Shown: piece by piece, positions 7,506-9,404 of the stretch
Layout: every line of letters starts with the position of its first letter
Numbering within the stretch: the first letter of the stretch is position 1
Source: Bacteroides sp.
GTDB taxonomy: Bacteria; Bacteroidota; Bacteroidia; Bacteroidales; Bacteroidaceae
DNA length: 9,404 nt
Assembly (NCBI GenBank): GCA_021204375.1
Contig: JAJPZL010000229.1
Span: 1-9,404, forward strand
Reading direction: 5' to 3'
The notes under the pieces: generated by a model
The model's input: only the letters and a program-made list of their open reading frames with translations
What the model was told of the DNA's origin: nothing
Database searches by the model: none
Position numbers and translations under genes: made by a program

Positions 7506-9359
7506 ATGGACTACTTCAACTATTCCAGACGTCAGAGTCTAGTGGTACAGATAGGAGGAACTCCTATGGGAGGAGATTTTCCTATACGGCTTCAATCCAT
7601 GACTAATACCTCTACACGGGATACGGATGCTTCGGCAAGCCAGGCTATCCGTATCATTGAGGCAGGAGGAGAGTATGTGCGCCTGACCACTCAGGGAATC
7701 AAAGAAGCGGAGAATCTGAAGAATATCAATATAGCTTTGCGAAGCAGGAAGATCCTGACCCCGCTGGTAGCCGACGTCCATTTTAACCCGAAAGTTGCCG
7801 ATGTGGCAGCCCGTTATGCCGAAAAGGTTCGGATCAATCCCGGAAATTATGTGGATGCTGCCCGTACGTTCCGGACATTGTACTATACCGATGAGGAATA
7901 CAGGCAGGAACTTCATAAGATCCGGGAACGGTTTGTCCCTTTTCTGAATCTCTGTAAAGAGAACTATACAGCGATCCGGATCGGAGTGAACCACGGTTCT
8001 CTTTCTGACCGTATTATGTCGCGGTATGGAGATACTCCCGAAGGAATGGTGGAATCCTGTATGGAATTTCTGCGGATCTGTGTGGAGGAGAACTTTATGA
8101 ATGTAGTGCTCTCTATCAAAGCCTCCAATACGGTGGTGATGGTGAAAACGGTACGCTTGCTGGTGAAGCAGATGGAAGAGGAGGGAATGGTGTTTCCCCT
8201 CCATCTGGGAGTAACAGAAGCAGGGGACGGGGAGGACGGACGCATCAAATCGGCGTTGGGTATCGGTGCCTTACTGGCTGACGGATTGGGAGATACGATC
8301 AGAGTTTCCCTGAGCGAATCTCCTGAAAAAGAGATACCGGTGGCGCGCATCCTAAGAGATCATATAACTGCACAGGCCGATCATCCCTATATTTACGGAA
8401 CGCCGGCTCCGGGATTTAACTATTTTTCTCCGGTAAAACGCGCTACCCGGGCGGTCAGAAATATAGGAGGGAATTGTCTGCCGGTAGTTATCAGTACCCG
8501 ACTGAATGGAGATAATAATGTCTCTCCGCAGTTTATTCCGGACTATCTCTATACGGGCAGAGCCCTTCCTGCAAATAGGGACGGTCTGGAATATATAATA
8601 AATGCTGATGTATGGCAGGAAGAAGAACATACCTGGCCTGCTTTTACTTATCAGCAACTGGAACAGATAGATCAGGTAGAGTCTGTTCTGAAGTTTCTTT
8701 TCCTGCCTTATAGGATAGTAGACGATAAGGTATTGACTTGTCTGGAAAGACATCCGGAAGTAGTTGTTATTTCTCAAAGTGATCATCCTAATCGCACAGG
8801 AGAACACCGGGCCTTAGCCCATTTACTGATGAACCGGGACATCCAGAATCCGATTATCTTCTTTCAGTATTATAGCGAAGAAGATCAGGAACAGCTGCAA
8901 ATTAAATCTGCTGCTGATATGGGTCTGCTTATTCTGGATGGTCTCTGCGATGGAATTGCTCTTTTTAACCGGGGAGATATTTCTCATGCAGTAGTGGACT
9001 TTACTGCTTTTGGAATTTTGCAGGCAGGGAGGGTACGCACCAGTAAAACCGAATATATTTCCTGTCCCGGATGTGGTCGGACACTCTTTGACCTGGAACA
9101 GACCATTGCCCGGGTAAAGGCTGCTACTTCATATTTAAAAGGGCTGAAGATCGGAATTATGGGATGCATTGTAAATGGTCTCGGAGAAATGGCAGATGCA
9201 GATTATGGCTATGTCGGGGCCGGTCGTGGTAGGATCAGTCTTTATCGTCGTAAAGAGTGTGTAGAAAAGAACATTCCTGAAGAGGAGGCGGTGGAGAAAC
9301 TGCTCCGGTTGATCCGGGAGAATGGGGATGATCCGCAGGATGGGGTAAAAAATGATTAG
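7506..9359 (+). CDS. ispG: 4-hydroxy-3-methylbut-2-enyl diphosphate synthase IspG (long, insert-containing form)
   Basis: Penultimate enzyme of the MEP isoprenoid pathway; it reductively converts MEcPP to HMBPP with a [4Fe-4S] cluster. The N-terminal TIM barrel shows LQSMTNTSTRDT (29-40), VADVHFNP (88-95) and RIGVNHGSLSDR (158-169). The C-terminal reductase domain has all three cluster cysteines, Cys520 and Cys523 in CPGCGR and Cys554 in GCIVNGLGE, plus Glu561, the fourth ligand in known structures. At 617 residues it is far longer than the E. coli enzyme (372). The extra 240 or so residues lie between the two domains (roughly 285-500), as in the long forms known from Bacteroidetes, Chlamydiae and plants, so this is family type and not a recent fusion. 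It starts 13 bases after purE with no Shine-Dalgarno sequence. It is the last gene of the cluster; 45 bases follow its stop in the window. Confidence 0.97.
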   Translation: MDYFNYSRRQSLVVQIGGTPMGGDFPIRLQSMTNTSTRDTDASASQAIRIIEAGGEYVRLTTQGIKEAENLKNINIALRSRKILTPLVADVHFNPKVADVAARYAEKVRINPGNYVDAARTFRTLYYTDEEYRQELHKIRERFVPFLNLCKENYTAIRIGVNHGSLSDRIMSRYGDTPEGMVESCMEFLRICVEENFMNVVLSIKASNTVVMVKTVRLLVKQMEEEGMVFPLHLGVTEAGDGEDGRIKSALGIGALLADGLGDTIRVSLSESPEKEIPVARILRDHITAQADHPYIYGTPAPGFNYFSPVKRATRAVRNIGGNCLPVVISTRLNGDNNVSPQFIPDYLYTGRALPANRDGLEYIINADVWQEEEHTWPAFTYQQLEQIDQVESVLKFLFLPYRIVDDKVLTCLERHPEVVVISQSDHPNRTGEHRALAHLLMNRDIQNPIIFFQYYSEEDQEQLQIKSAADMGLLILDGLCDGIALFNRGDISHAVVDFTAFGILQAGRVRTSKTEYISCPGCGRTLFDLEQTIARVKAATSYLKGLKIGIMGCIVNGLGEMADADYGYVGAGRGRISLYRRKECVEKNIPEEEAVEKLLRLIRENGDDPQDGVKND

Positions 9360-9404
9360 TTATGTAATTGTTTAGACTATATCTGAATTTTTTACGTTCT
9401 CTAC
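9360..9404. other. AT-rich tail after ispG, no feature recognised
   Basis: These 45 bases follow the ispG TAG. There is a T run (GAATTTTTTACG) but no hairpin before it that I can pair, so no terminator is called. An ATG at 9352, overlapping the ispG stop, opens only a 7-codon frame and is not considered a gene. Confidence 0.4.

Larger units (their letters stand above)
4374..9359 (+). other. Probable operon: rpoN, PAP2-like gene, gcvH, purE, ispG
   Basis: Five genes on one strand have spacers of 7, 29, 18 and 13 bases. A terminator and a -7 promoter element lie before the first gene. I found no TAnnTTTG element or T-tailed hairpin in the inner spacers. The simplest reading is one transcript, although promoters inside coding sequence, for instance before gcvH, cannot be excluded by eye. 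Confidence 0.7.

Noticed and set aside
7539..8204. 221-codon open frame on the - strand inside ispG
   Set aside because: It is opposite the conserved IspG TIM barrel, His-rich and low in recognisable features. It is a shadow frame.
9352..9375. Start of a further gene overlapping the ispG stop (ATGATTAG)
   Set aside because: The frame closes after seven codons.
1..9404. Mobile elements, CRISPR array, tRNA or rRNA genes, defence or secondary-metabolite genes
   Set aside because: No direct-repeat arrays, transposase motifs, clover-leaf sequences or foreign-looking segments were seen. The window is almost fully filled by six recognisable genes.

Overview
The window looks like a chromosomal segment of a member of the Bacteroidales (Bacteroides/Parabacteroides-like). 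Four things point there: a hybrid two-component system (HTCS) with a periplasmic propeller sensor, a promoter element of the Bacteroidetes TAnnTTTG type, weak or absent Shine-Dalgarno sequences, and the long, insert-containing form of IspG. Genus and species cannot be fixed from the sequence alone. All six genes lie on the + strand and coding density is very high. No tRNA, rRNA, CRISPR, insertion sequence or prophage signal was seen, and no gap exceeds about 150 bases.

Region 1 (1-4259) holds a nearly complete HTCS regulator. Its first few codons lie beyond the left edge, and the window opens inside its signal peptide. One polypeptide carries a periplasmic beta-propeller sensor, a Y_Y_Y domain, one membrane helix, a histidine kinase, a receiver and an AraC-type DNA-binding domain. 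A convincing intrinsic terminator follows it at 4279-4316.

Region 2 (about 4374-9359) is a compact set of five co-directional genes that looks like one operon. It contains rpoN (sigma-54), a divergent PAP2-like membrane protein, gcvH (lipoyl carrier of glycine cleavage), purE (N5-CAIR mutase) and ispG (last-but-one step of the MEP isoprenoid pathway). Spacers are 7, 29, 18 and 13 bases. A TAATTTTG -7 element lies just upstream of rpoN and is the only good promoter candidate for the whole set.

The five genes do not form one pathway. The plausible metabolic links are glycine/one-carbon supply to purine synthesis (GcvH, PurE) and isoprenoid diphosphate handling (IspG and perhaps the PAP2-like protein). 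Both links are inference. I see no clearly new system here. The items most worth a second look are the PAP2-like protein with altered catalytic motifs, the unknown target of the HTCS, and the regulatory meaning of placing sigma-54 at the head of a housekeeping operon.
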